64,000 bases of DNA from Rhizobium sp. Pop5 (GTDB lineage: Bacteria; Pseudomonadota; Alphaproteobacteria; Rhizobiales; Rhizobiaceae), in assembly GCF_024721175.1 (NCBI RefSeq), contig NZ_CP099399.1, forward strand, positions 2,232,001 to 2,296,000, read 5' to 3'. How positions within the stretch are numbered: the first letter of the stretch is position 1; every line of letters starts with the position of its first letter. This document shows, piece after piece, positions 10,034 through 19,035 of this stretch. The position numbers and the translations under genes are program-made. Below the pieces are notes generated by a model. That model was not told the DNA's origin and did not search any database. It saw only the letters and a list, made by a program, of their open reading frames with translations.

Positions 10034-10816
10034 ATGACCTCACCTCTCAAAATCGCCGTCGCCGGCGCGAACGGCCGCATGGGCCGCGCCATCCAGTCCT
10101 TGCTGGGCGCCGATCCGGGGTTTGCTTTCGTCGGAGGCATCGGGCGCCCCGGCTCCGTGGGCGCGGGGCTGATCGATCGTGCGGCCGCAATCGGCGTGGC
10201 GGATGTGATCCTGGATTTCACGACCGGCAGTGCGGCGGCCGAACTCGCCGGGCTTTGTGCGGCGGCCGGCGGGCCGGCTGTGATCATCGGGGCGACCGGT
10301 TTCGAGCCGGACGAGCTGGAACGGATCGGTGAGGCCGCCCGCCGCATTCCCATCCTGCGCTCCGGCAATTTCTCCATCGGCCTCAACATGCTGGTCGGCC
10401 TCGTCGAGCAAGCCGCGCGCGCCCTTCCCGCTGCGGGCTGGGATATCGAAATCCTCGAAGCCCATCACGCGGGGAAAATCGACGCGCCGTCCGGAACGGC
10501 GCTGATGCTGGGTGAAGCCGCTGCCGCCGGCCGCGGGGTCTTGCTCGAATCCGTCGAGCGGCGCGCCCGCGACGGCATCACCGGCGAACGCCCGCCCGGC
10601 GAAATCGGCTTTGCGGTGCTGCGCGCCGGCGGCATCGTCGGAGAGCACAGCGTCCTCTTCGCCGCCGCCGAGGAGGTTATCACGCTCTCGCATTCCGCAC
10701 TCGACCGCGCCATGTTCGCCCGCGGCGCGCTTGCCGCCGCCCGCTGGCTCGCAGGCCGCGCCCCCGGCGAATACAGCATGCAGGATGTGCTGGGTCTGGC
10801 GCCGGGAGCCGGCTGA
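10034..10816 (+). CDS. dapB: 4-hydroxy-tetrahydrodipicolinate reductase (DapB family)
   Basis: 260 residues; ATG 10034 with GAGGAAAG upstream. N-terminal Rossmann fold with [16 protein letters not shown] (~5-20), [33 protein letters not shown], then the family hallmark [15 protein letters not shown] (~147-161) with catalytic His-His and Lys. It reduces the dapA product in lysine/diaminopimelate synthesis using NAD(P)H. No other lysine gene is adjacent. Rhizobia usually keep dapB elsewhere, so this may be a second copy (inference). Confidence 0.92.
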   Translation: MTSPLKIAVAGANGRMGRAIQSLLGADPGFAFVGGIGRPGSVGAGLIDRAAAIGVADVILDFTTGSAAAELAGLCAAAGGPAVIIGATGFEPDELERIGEAARRIPILRSGNFSIGLNMLVGLVEQAARALPAAGWDIEILEAHHAGKIDAPSGTALMLGEAAAAGRGVLLESVERRARDGITGERPPGEIGFAVLRAGGIVGEHSVLFAAAEEVITLSHSALDRAMFARGALAAARWLAGRAPGEYSMQDVLGLAPGAG

Positions 10817-10895
10817 CAAGCCGGCTGAAGACAGGGGCTTGAAGCCGGTTCTTGAATCAAATTCTAAAGCGCGTCGCGATCTTTCAGGCTCGAAC

Positions 10896-10922
10896 TGGCA
10901 GCGGATCGAACATCCGCTGCCA
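10896..10922. terminator. Hairpin between convergent genes (possible bidirectional terminator)
   Basis: TGGCAGCGGAT-CGAAC-ATCCGCTGCCA is a perfect 11-bp stem with a 5-nt loop. It lies between dapB (ends 10816) and the leftward GYD gene (ends 10947). There is no long U tract, so the terminator call is tentative. Confidence 0.55.
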
Positions 10923-10946
10923 GAGATGATCCAACGCGTGGCCTGC

Positions 10947-11279
10947 TTATTTTGCAGGGGCTTTGTAGGCAGATACGATTTTGCCCGCCTTTTCTTGGGC
11001 GGCCTTGAATTCCGCACCCGTGTATGCTCGCACGGTTTTGATATTCGTTACAGCTCCCGATGCGCCGACGACAAGAAGTGCGGGGATCAGGTCAACACCG
11101 TCGGGGAATTCCGCGACTATCATCCAGTCAGTTTCGCCTGTTGTGACGTAGAAAGAATGCTGTTTCCCGCCTGCTGCTTCCATGATGGCACGGGCCGCCG
11201 CTTCCCGGTCCGATGGATCGGCGATCATTCCCTTCGCTGCCGTGGCTGAATAACACCCTGTGATTATGAACAGTGGCAT
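10947..11279 (-). CDS. GYD domain-containing protein
   Basis: 110 residues of a small ferredoxin-like/dimeric alpha-beta fold: MPLFIITGCYSATAAKGMI, then YVTTGETDWMIVAEFPDG (the GYD/TDW core), GAVTNIKTVRAYTGAEF. The ATG at 11279 has GGGAGGATATCCT upstream. Function of the family is unknown. Confidence 0.85.
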   Translation of the reverse strand: MPLFIITGCYSATAAKGMIADPSDREAAARAIMEAAGGKQHSFYVTTGETDWMIVAEFPDGVDLIPALLVVGASGAVTNIKTVRAYTGAEFKAAQEKAGKIVSAYKAPAK

Positions 11280-11343
11280 AGGATATCCTCCCTCAACTAT
11301 TCAAGCAGATCGGGTGATCTGCCGTGTATTCAATATCTCACAT

Positions 11344-11594
11344 CTAGGCGTACGCCGCGATTAGATAAACCGGAGTAAACCCTGCGTGCGTCGTGAAGAA
11401 GTCCCGCGCCGCCCCCGTCGAAACATCGACGCCGACGACAAGGATGTCGGCGAAACTGCCGAAAGCCGGGCGCGCCAGCCTTTCTTTCGGCGGCGCGATC
11501 CCCCTGCCGCGCATTGATCGAGTGCACACCAGGTGTGAGCGGCGCATCGGATAGTTTCGTTATCGCAAAACCGCCGTACACTTATGCGCGACAT
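11344..11594 (-). pseudogene. Possible frameshifted small gene remnant
   Basis: One frame begins MYGGFAITKLSDAPLTPGVH (from ~11581). A second frame, a few bases shifted, ends with a protein-like stretch, FADILVVGVDVSTGAARDFF to YLIAAYA (stop 11344). Splicing the two frames near 11510 would give one ~75-residue protein, so a single indel may have broken it. No homologue is recognised. Confidence 0.3.
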
Positions 11595-11597
11595 GCT

Positions 11598-12521
11598 CTA
11601 GGCAGACGCGCTCACGACATCGAGAACCGCCGAAGCAACGACGACTTCGGTTCCGGCAAGGCCGACGGAGCAGAACAGCGTCATATCCTCGGGCGATCTC
11701 CGTCCGCTTGCTCTCCCGGCGATGATTTCGGCGAGATCGGTCATGCGGTGCTCATGGCCGGAGCCGGCAAGGAAAAAGGGCGAGGCGTAGGCGCGCGTCT
11801 GTTCCGGCGAATCCGTCGCGATCACGGCTGCGGCATCGGCGATATCGAGGCCAAGCTCGTGTCCGTCGCGCGTTTTCGGCCCGACCGTGTTGATATGAAC
11901 GCCGGGTTTCAAGTCGGCGGCGTGGATGACCGGGGTTCGGCTCGTCGTCGCCGAGATGACGATGTCGGCGTCGCGAACAGCATCCCGAGCGCTGCCGGCG
12001 GGCTCCACCGCCAGCCCGAGCGTGCGCTGCATCTCCTCGGCAAAGGCGACGCGATTTTCCTCGCTGCGGCTATAGACACGGACAAGGTTGAGCTTCCGCA
12101 CGGCGGCCGCCGCCGCAAGCTGTGTGCGCGCCTGCGCTCCGCTGCCGATGATCCCGACGCTCCTCGCATCCGGCGCGCTGAGATGCCGGATCGCGATGCC
12201 ACCGATCGCCCCAGTCCTCAAGCTTCCGAGACGCTCGCCGACACAGATGCCTTTCAGCCTGGCTTCGTCGGCCGACCAGACCGCGACGATCTGATCGGCG
12301 CCGCCGAACGTCTCATAGACCCGGAACCCTGCCAGCGGCTTGTCACCAAGGACACCGCCGACGGTGAAGACGAGATCGCCCTGGCCCGGAAACGACACAT
12401 GATGCCTCGGCGGTGAAACCAACCGATTGTCGACCCTGGCGAAAAAAGCCCCCTCCAACGCATCGATCGCGACGGCCATTAGCCCGCTATCGTTGAGATC
12501 CTCATCCCTCAGAATTTTCAT
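11598..12521 (-). CDS. Ornithine cyclodeaminase / mu-crystallin family protein
   Basis: 307 residues; ATG 12521 with GGGAGATTG upstream. An upstream-extended reading runs into the RIME copy and is not used. N-terminal substrate domain with SPPRHHVSFPGQGDLVFTVG. NAD-binding domain with SVGIIGSGAQARTQLAA (~125) and VISATTSRTPVI, GVHINTVGPKTRDGHEL. Family members convert ornithine to proline or act as imine/ketimine reductases or opine-type dehydrogenases. The exact substrate is not deducible. Confidence 0.9.
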   Translation of the reverse strand: MKILRDEDLNDSGLMAVAIDALEGAFFARVDNRLVSPPRHHVSFPGQGDLVFTVGGVLGDKPLAGFRVYETFGGADQIVAVWSADEARLKGICVGERLGSLRTGAIGGIAIRHLSAPDARSVGIIGSGAQARTQLAAAAAVRKLNLVRVYSRSEENRVAFAEEMQRTLGLAVEPAGSARDAVRDADIVISATTSRTPVIHAADLKPGVHINTVGPKTRDGHELGLDIADAAAVIATDSPEQTRAYASPFFLAGSGHEHRMTDLAEIIAGRASGRRSPEDMTLFCSVGLAGTEVVVASAVLDVVSASA

Positions 12522-12684
12522 CACGGCAATCTCCCATTCAGGCGACAGCCTGCAACCCCAACCCGGCTTGAGGTCAAGAGGCCGGACGCCTTCTGCGTGC
12601 TGCGAGTATCGGGATTGACGCAAGGAGCGGCGTTGCGCCACGTGCTTCGAGCCTCCGCCCAAAAGGGGCTGCGCGCCCGGGGCG

Positions 12685-12851
12685 CCCCCCTCTGTCCTGC
12701 CGGACATCTCCCCCACAAGGGTGGAGATCGGATGGGCGAGATGTCTTCCCCAAACAACTGGCCGTCACATGCAGCGTAAATTCAGGGCGAGGCATGGCTT
12801 CTTGCCGATCTCCCTCCTTGTGGGGGAGATGTCCGGCAGGACAGAGGGGGG
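12685..12851. repeat. RIME-like palindromic element, copy 2 (family A)
   Basis: Arms CCCCCCTCTGTCCTGCCGGA and complement, inner arms CATCTCCCCCACAAGG. Its core (ACTGGCCGTCACATGCAGCG) differs from copies 1, 4, 5 and 6 but is nearly the same as in copy 3 at 13673. Confidence 0.85.
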
Positions 12852-12904
12852 TGCCATACGGCAAAACCTCCAAAGGGAAGGAAGAAAGTATCTCGCGCTC
12901 AAGA

Positions 12905-13028
12905 GAGCCTTATCCTGAGACGCCCCGCAGGGGCCTCGAAGGACCAGGCGGGCGCTCGAGGGATGGATGAAGCAGCGCTGACTTCGAGGCTCCGTCCTTC
13001 CGGGCTGCCCACCTCAGCATGAGGGGCG
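12905..13028. repeat. REP-like repeat (family C), two inverted units
   Basis: CCTTATCCTGAGACGCCCCG / GGGGCCTCGAAGGACC, then an inverted unit GAGGCTCCGTCCTTCCGGGC with CACCTCAGCATGAGG, ending just before the GNAT stop codon. Confidence 0.6.
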
Positions 13029-13541
13029 TTAGAGAATGCCGTCCACCCGCCGCGCCATCATCACGTCGTCGATCTCCCTGCCCTCTTCCAGAACCCCGCC
13101 GGGAATCCTGCCGATCTCGGCAAAACCCTGCCGCTGATAGAAGCGGATCGCCGCCGGGTTTTCCGCGCTGACGAAGAGCTCGAGCTGGCGGATGCCGATA
13201 TCGCGCGCGTGATCGGATATCGCCTCCAGGAGTCTGACGGCAAGCCCGGTCCCGCGCAGGCTGCTGCGCAGATAGACCATGACGATCGTGGCGCGGTGGG
13301 CCATCTTGCTCGACCTCTGCCGAAACAGGCCCATGATGCCGATGGGCTCGCCATCCTGGAACGCGATGAAAACCGGCTCGTTCAGCCGGTTGCGCCACTC
13401 CTCGATAGACAGCACCTCCCAGTCCTCGTAGCGACTGGCAAAAGAGGCCGGCTCCGCGCGAAGCGCCTCCAGGCGGATAGTCCGGAAAGCCTCCACCTCG
13501 TCTGCGCCGACACGCCTGATCGTCACCCCGCCTGCATCCAT
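13029..13541 (-). CDS. GNAT-family N-acetyltransferase
   Basis: 170 residues; ATG 13541 with a strong GGGAGGTGGCG site. Single GNAT domain with VTIRRVGADEVEAFRTIRLE (beta1-alpha1), FIAFQDGEPIGIMGLF (beta4), VMVYLRSSLRGTGLAVRLLE (acetyl-CoA pyrophosphate loop, variant of Q/RxxGxG/A) and LFVSAENPAAIRFYQRQGF. The acceptor substrate is unknown. Confidence 0.9.
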   Translation of the reverse strand: MDAGGVTIRRVGADEVEAFRTIRLEALRAEPASFASRYEDWEVLSIEEWRNRLNEPVFIAFQDGEPIGIMGLFRQRSSKMAHRATIVMVYLRSSLRGTGLAVRLLEAISDHARDIGIRQLELFVSAENPAAIRFYQRQGFAEIGRIPGGVLEEGREIDDVMMARRVDGIL

Positions 13542-13672
13542 CGCCACCTCCCGGGATATAGGAGCTATGTCATTGCAGCAGGCTTCAGCCAATGCAACCC
13601 GGAAGCGATGAGTTCGACTTCGGCCTTTTTTGTCCATCACCTTGCGCCATAGATGAGAGCGCGCCCGGGGCA

Positions 13673-13839
13673 CCCCCCTCTGTCCTGCCGGACATCTCCC
13701 CCACAAGGGTGGAGATCGGATGGGCGAGATGGCTTCCCCAAACAACTGGCCATCACATGGAGCGTAAATTCAGGGCGAGGCATAGCTTCTTGCCGATCTC
13801 CCTCCTTGTGGGGGAGATGTCCGGCAGGACAGAGGGGGG
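13673..13839. repeat. RIME-like palindromic element, copy 3 (family A)
   Basis: Same arms and nearly the same core as copy 2, including the motif ACATGGAGCGTAAATTCAGG. The two copies bracket the GNAT gene region, suggesting a recent local duplication or gene-conversion event of the repeat. Confidence 0.85.
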
Positions 13840-13941
13840 TGCCATACGGCAAAACCTCCAAAGGAAGAAAGTATCCCGGCGCCCAAGCCAACGCCAGCCA
13901 AAGGTTGAAGCCTCGAATGCCGGAGGCAGGCGCGCGCCCGG

Positions 13942-14292
13942 TTACTGCGCCGAGGTTCCGACCCGGCCACCCTTGCGGACGGTCGGTTCATCGGTTGGCC
14001 GGAGATCCCATTGATCCGGGCTGACGGCCGGCCGGCCGGATGACCGCTTGTCGGTTACTTCAGGCGCTGACTGACCAGTCGGCATTGGCTGACCAGTCGC
14101 CCCAGGCAGCGCCTGGCCGCTCGCCGGTTCGCGGGTCGACCGGACGATCAGCTTGTCCGGCTGAACCGCCGGTTCCAAGGCGGCTTGATCGCCCAGCCTT
14201 TCCATATTGAAGGGTGCAACGTGACGGACGACGACAAGAAGAACTGTCCCGATCAGCGAGCACACCAGCGCGTAGAGAACGAAATACTTCAA
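13942..14292 (-). CDS. Small single-pass membrane protein, Pro-rich tail
   Basis: 116 residues. The start is TTG at 14292 with GCGAGGGATATGCG before it. Residues 1-24 are one transmembrane segment (MKYFVLYALVCSLIGTVLLV). The rest is a soluble Pro/Gln/Ser-rich tail. Unknown function; start codon and reality of the gene are moderately uncertain. Confidence 0.55.
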   Translation of the reverse strand: MKYFVLYALVCSLIGTVLLVVVRHVAPFNMERLGDQAALEPAVQPDKLIVRSTREPASGQALPGATGQPMPTGQSAPEVTDKRSSGRPAVSPDQWDLRPTDEPTVRKGGRVGTSAQ

Positions 14293-14531
14293 CGCATATC
14301 CCTCGCCAATTGACAGAGCAGCCTTGATGGCAGCGCGAATGATATTTTCGCATTATCGAATATACTTTGCAAAAAGGCAATAGAATTCAAGTCACGCCAA
14401 GAAATCTCAAAAATGAACAACCGACAATAAGATCATTATTAGAAAGATTTACGAAGCATCTCCCGCAATGCTCGATTTTATCTTGATGATCGCGGTATAG
14501 GCGAACAGCACTGGCGGGCGCCGCCGGCCGC
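14293..14531. other. AT-rich intergenic stretch
   Basis: Distinctly AT-richer than its surroundings. No gene, hairpin or repeat identified; promoter elements for the leftward small membrane protein are expected here. Confidence 0.35.
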
Positions 14532-15356
14532 TCAGCTCCTGCGGTGCCGTGCCCGGAATTGCCGGGGGCTGCAGCCTTCACGGTCGTGAAAGACGCGCGA
14601 GAAATAGAAGGCATCGTCCATGCCGATCATGGCGGCGACGGTTTCGATCTTTTCATCGGTGGTGACGAGAAGTTGCTTGGCGTGGTCCATCCGCGCCCGA
14701 AGCTGGAAGGCCTTGGGCGGCAGGCCCGTTTCGGCAACGAATTTCCGCCGCAGCGTGGCGGGCGACATGCCGTGCCGGGCGGCAAAGCCGGCAAGGTCGA
14801 GCGGCTGCAGCGCCTGGCTGCGCAAGGTCTCGACAATCTCGCCCATCGCCGCCTCGCTTTCGCGCCGGCCCACAGCACCGCCGGCCAACCTTGCCGCTGA
14901 GATCACGATACGGTGCAGCGTCGATGCCGCCGCGGCCTGCCCGAGATTGGTATTGTCGGCGAGATCTGAATGAAGCTGGCCGAAGAGCCGTGCCATCTCC
15001 TCGTGGTGGCGCAGCGCCACGACAGGATGGCGCTCGGCAAGGAGCCGCAGCCGCACGAAATCCCGCGTGAACGAGCCCTGGAACAGCGCCCAGCGCTCGT
15101 CCCAGCCCGCCTCATCCGGTCCGTAGGAATGCGTGCGGTTCGGAAACAGCCAAAAGAGAGCCGGTCCCGCCACGCGCTGGCGCCCGCCGGCCGCGGTTTC
15201 GAGAAACCCCTGCCCGCGCTCCACCAGCACGACGGCGAAGCTCGGCAGCTTCCTCTCCGTCACCGCGTGGCGCGCGTGCTGCCGGCCGCTGCCGGTGACG
15301 GCAAGCCCGCCGGCGCTGCCGTGCGGCGAACGATAGAGGGCTTCGGCGTCTTTCAT
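14532..15356 (-). CDS. AraC-family transcriptional regulator
   Basis: 274 residues. N-terminal cupin-like sensing domain (~15-110, with RGQGFLETAAGG and LFPNRTHSY), linker, then two HTH motifs: LDLAGFAARHGMSPATLRRK (~183) and IETVAAMIGMDDAFYFSRVF (~238), ending CSPRQFRARHRRS. It is divergent from the dioxygenase-like gene at 15454, so it probably controls that operon and itself in response to its substrate (inference). No good Shine-Dalgarno site precedes ATG 15356, so the start is provisional. Confidence 0.9.
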   Translation of the reverse strand: MKDAEALYRSPHGSAGGLAVTGSGRQHARHAVTERKLPSFAVVLVERGQGFLETAAGGRQRVAGPALFWLFPNRTHSYGPDEAGWDERWALFQGSFTRDFVRLRLLAERHPVVALRHHEEMARLFGQLHSDLADNTNLGQAAAASTLHRIVISAARLAGGAVGRRESEAAMGEIVETLRSQALQPLDLAGFAARHGMSPATLRRKFVAETGLPPKAFQLRARMDHAKQLLVTTDEKIETVAAMIGMDDAFYFSRVFHDREGCSPRQFRARHRRS

Positions 15357-15453
15357 GATGAGCGAAAAGTCCAGCTTGGATTTTCCTCCATGGCATCAAC
15401 CCCATGCTGTCAGCTAATTGAAGATGGGGGAACTCAAGCGAGGGATGGAGGAA

Positions 15454-16374
15454 ATGTCAATTGCCCTGAACGCCGAGGCCCAAAGGCCCGAGGTTACGCT
15501 TGCCGCGCACGGCAGGAAGCTGCCGGCAAAAAGGCTCGGCTGGCTGACGCCGACCGATCCCGCAATCGGCGTCGCAGCCATCCGCGCCCGCTACGAAGAA
15601 GACGGCTATGTCTGGCTGAAGGGGCTTCTGCCGCGGGCAGACGTGATCGATTTCCGCGGCTGGGTCTTTTCCCGCCTCGCCGAGACCGGCCTGCTGGAGC
15701 CGGGCCACGATTTTTCGCTCGGCATCGCCGCCGCCGAGGGCGTTGACTGGAACCTCGCCAACCGCCGGCTGATGTCGATCGTCCGCTCCGCCGCCTATGA
15801 AGGCTTCTGCGCGCAGCCGCGCCTCGTGCACTTCATGGACGCTTTTCTGGGCGGCATCTCCTATCTGCACAAGCGCAAGCTGATGCGCTATGTCCAGCCC
15901 GGCACGACGATGGCGACACCCGCCCATTACGACCTGGTCTATCTGCGCGGCGGCACCAGCCGGCTCGTCACCGCCTGGATCCCGATCGGCGACATCCCGG
16001 CCGAAATGGGCGGCCTCGTCTATCTCGAAGGCTCGCACGCACTCGGCCGCGGCATGGAGGCCGAATTCCGCGCCCGCAGCGGCGATCTCACCCCGGAGGA
16101 GCGCATCAGCGCCTATAACAGCCACATGGCCGAAGGCGGCTGGGTCTCGAAGGATCTTCCCGCCATGGCCGAACGCTTCGACAGGCGCTGGCTCGCCGCC
16201 GATTACGAGGCCGGCGACGTCGTGCTCCACTCTCCCTACATGATCCACGCCGCCACCACCAACGAGGACCGCGCCCGCCGCCTGCGCCTCTCCACCGACA
16301 TCCGCTACCAGAACGTCGACGACGAAATCGACGCCCGCTGGAGCAACCATTGGAGCCTGGGGGATATGTTGTAA
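15454..16374 (+). CDS. Phytanoyl-CoA dioxygenase (PhyH)-family protein
   Basis: 306 residues. ATG 15454 was chosen because GCGAGGG lies ~9 bases upstream; ATGs at 15424 and 15445 are poorer. The double-stranded beta-helix Fe(II)/2-oxoglutarate fold has a proximal His-x-Asp in PAHYDLVYLRGG (~155), IPIGDIPAEMGGLVYLEGSH (DSBH core), distal His in YMIHAATTNED (~270) and the oxoglutarate Arg in RLRLSTDIRY. It hydroxylates an unknown small molecule. Placed between a divergent AraC regulator and a PLP decarboxylase 140 bp downstream, it suggests a small catabolic or biosynthetic unit. Confidence 0.85.
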   Translation: MSIALNAEAQRPEVTLAAHGRKLPAKRLGWLTPTDPAIGVAAIRARYEEDGYVWLKGLLPRADVIDFRGWVFSRLAETGLLEPGHDFSLGIAAAEGVDWNLANRRLMSIVRSAAYEGFCAQPRLVHFMDAFLGGISYLHKRKLMRYVQPGTTMATPAHYDLVYLRGGTSRLVTAWIPIGDIPAEMGGLVYLEGSHALGRGMEAEFRARSGDLTPEERISAYNSHMAEGGWVSKDLPAMAERFDRRWLAADYEAGDVVLHSPYMIHAATTNEDRARRLRLSTDIRYQNVDDEIDARWSNHWSLGDML

Positions 16375-16514
16375 TAGAAGGCATGCGGCGCGGGAGGGCC
16401 AGTGGAGCGGACGCCGCCAAGACAGCGCCGGCGATATCGGCTAGACTGCCCGCGCCGACGGCTTGCTTGGGGCGGCCCCTTCAGGGGCCGGGGGTGTTCG
16501 GCATGGGGGATCAT

Positions 16515-17918
16515 ATGTCGGCAATCGCATCTCTGTTTCAGGAGGCCGCCCGGCTTGCCGCCGCCTTCCGCCAATCCGCCCCCGCCCGTCATGTGCCCCG
16601 TCACGATTATGCCGCCTCCCTTGCAACCTTTGATGAGCCGCTGCCGGCGGCCGGGGCCGATATGGCCGAGGTCATCAGGCAGCTTGCCGAAGGCGCCGAG
16701 CCCGGCCTGCATCTGACCACTGGCCCGCGCTTCTTCGGCTGGGTCATCGGCGGCTCGCATCCGGTCGGCGTCGCGGCCGATTTCCTGACCAGCGCCTGGG
16801 GCCAGAATGCCGGAAACCACGTCGCCGCCCCGGCGGCGGCCGCCGTCGAAGCCGTCGCGGCGAGATGGCTTCTCGATATATTGAAGCTTCCGGCCGAAAG
16901 CTCCGTCGGCTTCGTCACGGGTGCGACGGTCGCAAACTTCACCTGCCTTGCCGCCGCCCGCGGCGAGGTGCTGCGCAAGGCCGGCTGGGATGCCGATGCC
17001 AAGGGCCTGTTCGGCGCGCCCGAGATTACCGTGCTGATCGGCGACGACGCCCACACGACCGTCTTCTCCGCGCTGCAATTCTTAGGCCTCGGCCACGATC
17101 GCGTGCTGCGCCTGCCGACAGACCGGGTGGGCCGCATCGATCCGGCCGCCCTGCCCGGCGCGCTTGCATCGGTCACCGGCCCTTGCATCGCCGTTCTCCA
17201 GGCCGGGCAGATCAATACCGGCGCCTTCGACGATTTTCCCCGCATTATCCCGGCCCTGAAGGAAAACGGCGCCTGGGTCCATGTCGACGGCGCCTTCGGC
17301 CTCTGGGCGCAGGCATCGGCGAAATTCAGCCATCTGAGCCGCGGCGTCGAGGCCGCCGACAGCTGGGCGACGGACGGTCACAAATGGCTGCAGACGCCCT
17401 ATGACTGCGGCTATGCGATCGTGCGCGACGAGCTCGCCCACCGCCGCGCCATGACGATCGCCGCAAGCTACCTGCCGCTTGCCGCCGAAGGCGAGCGCGA
17501 CCCCTCCCATTACGTGCCGGAGCTTTCCCGGCGCGCCCGGGGCTTTGCCACCTGGGCGATGCTGAAACATCTCGGCCGCGACGGCATCGCCGCCCTCATC
17601 GACCAATGCTGCGCCTCCGCCCGGCTGCTCGCCGACCGTCTCGCGCGCGAACCCGGCATCACCATCTTGAACGAGGCCACGCTGAACCAGCTCATCCTCC
17701 GCTTCGCCGCCGACCGCCCGGACGATGAAAGCGACGCGATCACCCGCAGGACCATCGAAAAGATCCGCGAGGACGCCGCCCTCTTCGCCGGCGGCGCCAA
17801 ATGGCGCGGCCGCGACGTCCTGCGCCTCTCCGTCACCAATTTCCAGACGACTGCCGATGAGGCCCGCCTGGCCGCCGACAGCATCATCGCCGCCTTCCGA
17901 AGCGTCAGCCGCGGCTGA
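16515..17918 (+). CDS. PLP-dependent group II decarboxylase / aminotransferase-fold enzyme
   Basis: 467 residues from ATG 16515 (GGGGGAT upstream; ATG 16503 is an alternative). Fold-type I signature: FFGWVIGGSHPVGVAADFL, NHVAAPAAAAVEAVAARWLL, GFVTGATVANFTCLAAARG, VHVDGAFGLWA (PLP-ring Asp) and Schiff-base Lys in WATDGHKWLQTPYDCG (~295). This matches the glutamate/tyrosine/DOPA decarboxylase clan. Substrate unknown. It likely shares the AraC-controlled transcript with the PhyH-like gene. Confidence 0.88.
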   Translation: MSAIASLFQEAARLAAAFRQSAPARHVPRHDYAASLATFDEPLPAAGADMAEVIRQLAEGAEPGLHLTTGPRFFGWVIGGSHPVGVAADFLTSAWGQNAGNHVAAPAAAAVEAVAARWLLDILKLPAESSVGFVTGATVANFTCLAAARGEVLRKAGWDADAKGLFGAPEITVLIGDDAHTTVFSALQFLGLGHDRVLRLPTDRVGRIDPAALPGALASVTGPCIAVLQAGQINTGAFDDFPRIIPALKENGAWVHVDGAFGLWAQASAKFSHLSRGVEAADSWATDGHKWLQTPYDCGYAIVRDELAHRRAMTIAASYLPLAAEGERDPSHYVPELSRRARGFATWAMLKHLGRDGIAALIDQCCASARLLADRLAREPGITILNEATLNQLILRFAADRPDDESDAITRRTIEKIREDAALFAGGAKWRGRDVLRLSVTNFQTTADEARLAADSIIAAFRSVSRG

Positions 17919-18041
17919 CGTTCTTTCACGCGTGACATCGACCCTTGACACTCCCCCGAGTAAAGCTACCGTCCTCTCTCCAAGATTGAGGGATTTTAGC
18001 CCGCGGTCCCTCGCTTCGCTCCACGCTCCAACGGTTTTCCA

Positions 18042-18533
18042 ATGTCACAATACCTGCCGGCAATTGCTGCTCTTCTCGTCCTGATCCCGGCCTTTGCTCA
18101 CGCCAGCGAGGCGCGCGGAAAGGCCTCTCGCCTCGCAACGGACAACTGCTCGGAAATCGGCAGCATGATGGTGGCGGAGGTGCCGGCCGGCCCGACATAT
18201 GGAGCCACTCATCTGAAATGCGGCCCGCAACAGGTCCTGAGGCTTGAGCGTCAGACGGGCCGCGATGGGAACAATCCTATCTGGACCTCGGTCGATCAAA
18301 TCGCCGTTACGATGCCGACGCCTCGCCACGAACTCCTCGGGCCGGGATATTGCTCCTCCAGCCAATTCCCTGACGATGCCACCGTCGTTGCGCTCGGCAC
18401 GATGGCGGAACAGCCGGACGGCTCCTATGGGTCGGAGAATGTGGTCAAAGCCTGGAGGTTCGATATCAAGCGCGAAAAGATGGTGGCCATATCAGTTGAC
18501 GGCGTGCTCTGCGCGGTGGACGGGGGCGATTGA
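18042..18533 (+). CDS. Exported hypothetical protein
   Basis: 163 residues with signal peptide MSQYLPAIAALLVLIPAFAH (cut after ~AHA). The mature part has four Cys (NCSEIG, LKCGPQ, GYCSSS, VLCAVD) that could form two disulfides in the periplasm. No recognised domain. Confidence 0.65.
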   Translation: MSQYLPAIAALLVLIPAFAHASEARGKASRLATDNCSEIGSMMVAEVPAGPTYGATHLKCGPQQVLRLERQTGRDGNNPIWTSVDQIAVTMPTPRHELLGPGYCSSSQFPDDATVVALGTMAEQPDGSYGSENVVKAWRFDIKREKMVAISVDGVLCAVDGGD

Positions 18534-18653
18534 CGCTCGTCCTCGAGGTCGATCTCGTTTTTACGTCAGATTCTGGGGCATGGGGCGTCATTGCTGCTTC
18601 CTTGACGATTTACCGTCCATTACAATCCCTTCCGCACATAGAGGAGTTCCGCC

Positions 18654-18845
18654 ATGAGCGAAGACGCCTTCAACATGTCGATTCGCAAGTTCCTGAAGGA
18701 AGTCGGCGTCACGTCGCAGCGCGAGATCGAGGAGACGGTGCGCAAGGGGCAGGTCGGCGGCAAGACGTTGAAGGTCCGCATGACGCTAACGGCGGAAGGC
18801 ACCGGCCTCAACCACGTGGTGGACGGCGAGATCGAACTTCCGTAG
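18654..18845 (+). CDS. DUF6494-like small protein
   Basis: 63 residues: MSEDAFNMSIRKFLKEVGVT, SQREIEETVRKGQVGG, ending VVDGEIELP. GAGGAG precedes the ATG by ~8 bases. This pattern is widespread in alphaproteobacteria as an uncharacterised small protein (DUF6494 by memory). Function unknown. Confidence 0.75.
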   Translation: MSEDAFNMSIRKFLKEVGVTSQREIEETVRKGQVGGKTLKVRMTLTAEGTGLNHVVDGEIELP

Positions 18846-19035
18846 GCCGGGCGAAGCGAGCCCGGCAAGCAGCGCCTCGAACTGGGCATGGCCCAAGAAT
18901 ATCCGGCCAAGTCGAGACAACGTGGGAGCGGAACACCGGTTACAGAAAAAACATAATGCAACGTGGAAGATCAGCTCCACATTCGCCGCAATCTTCACGC
19001 TAGCTCGACATAGCGACCGAAGATGGGGGGATTGG

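Noticed and set aside
12574..12873. Short frames inside RIME copies (also at 13653, 29514, 44527, 55473)
   Set aside because: They translate the palindromic repeat itself and recur in all copies on both strands (LPISLLVGEMSGRTEGG-type peptides); not genes.
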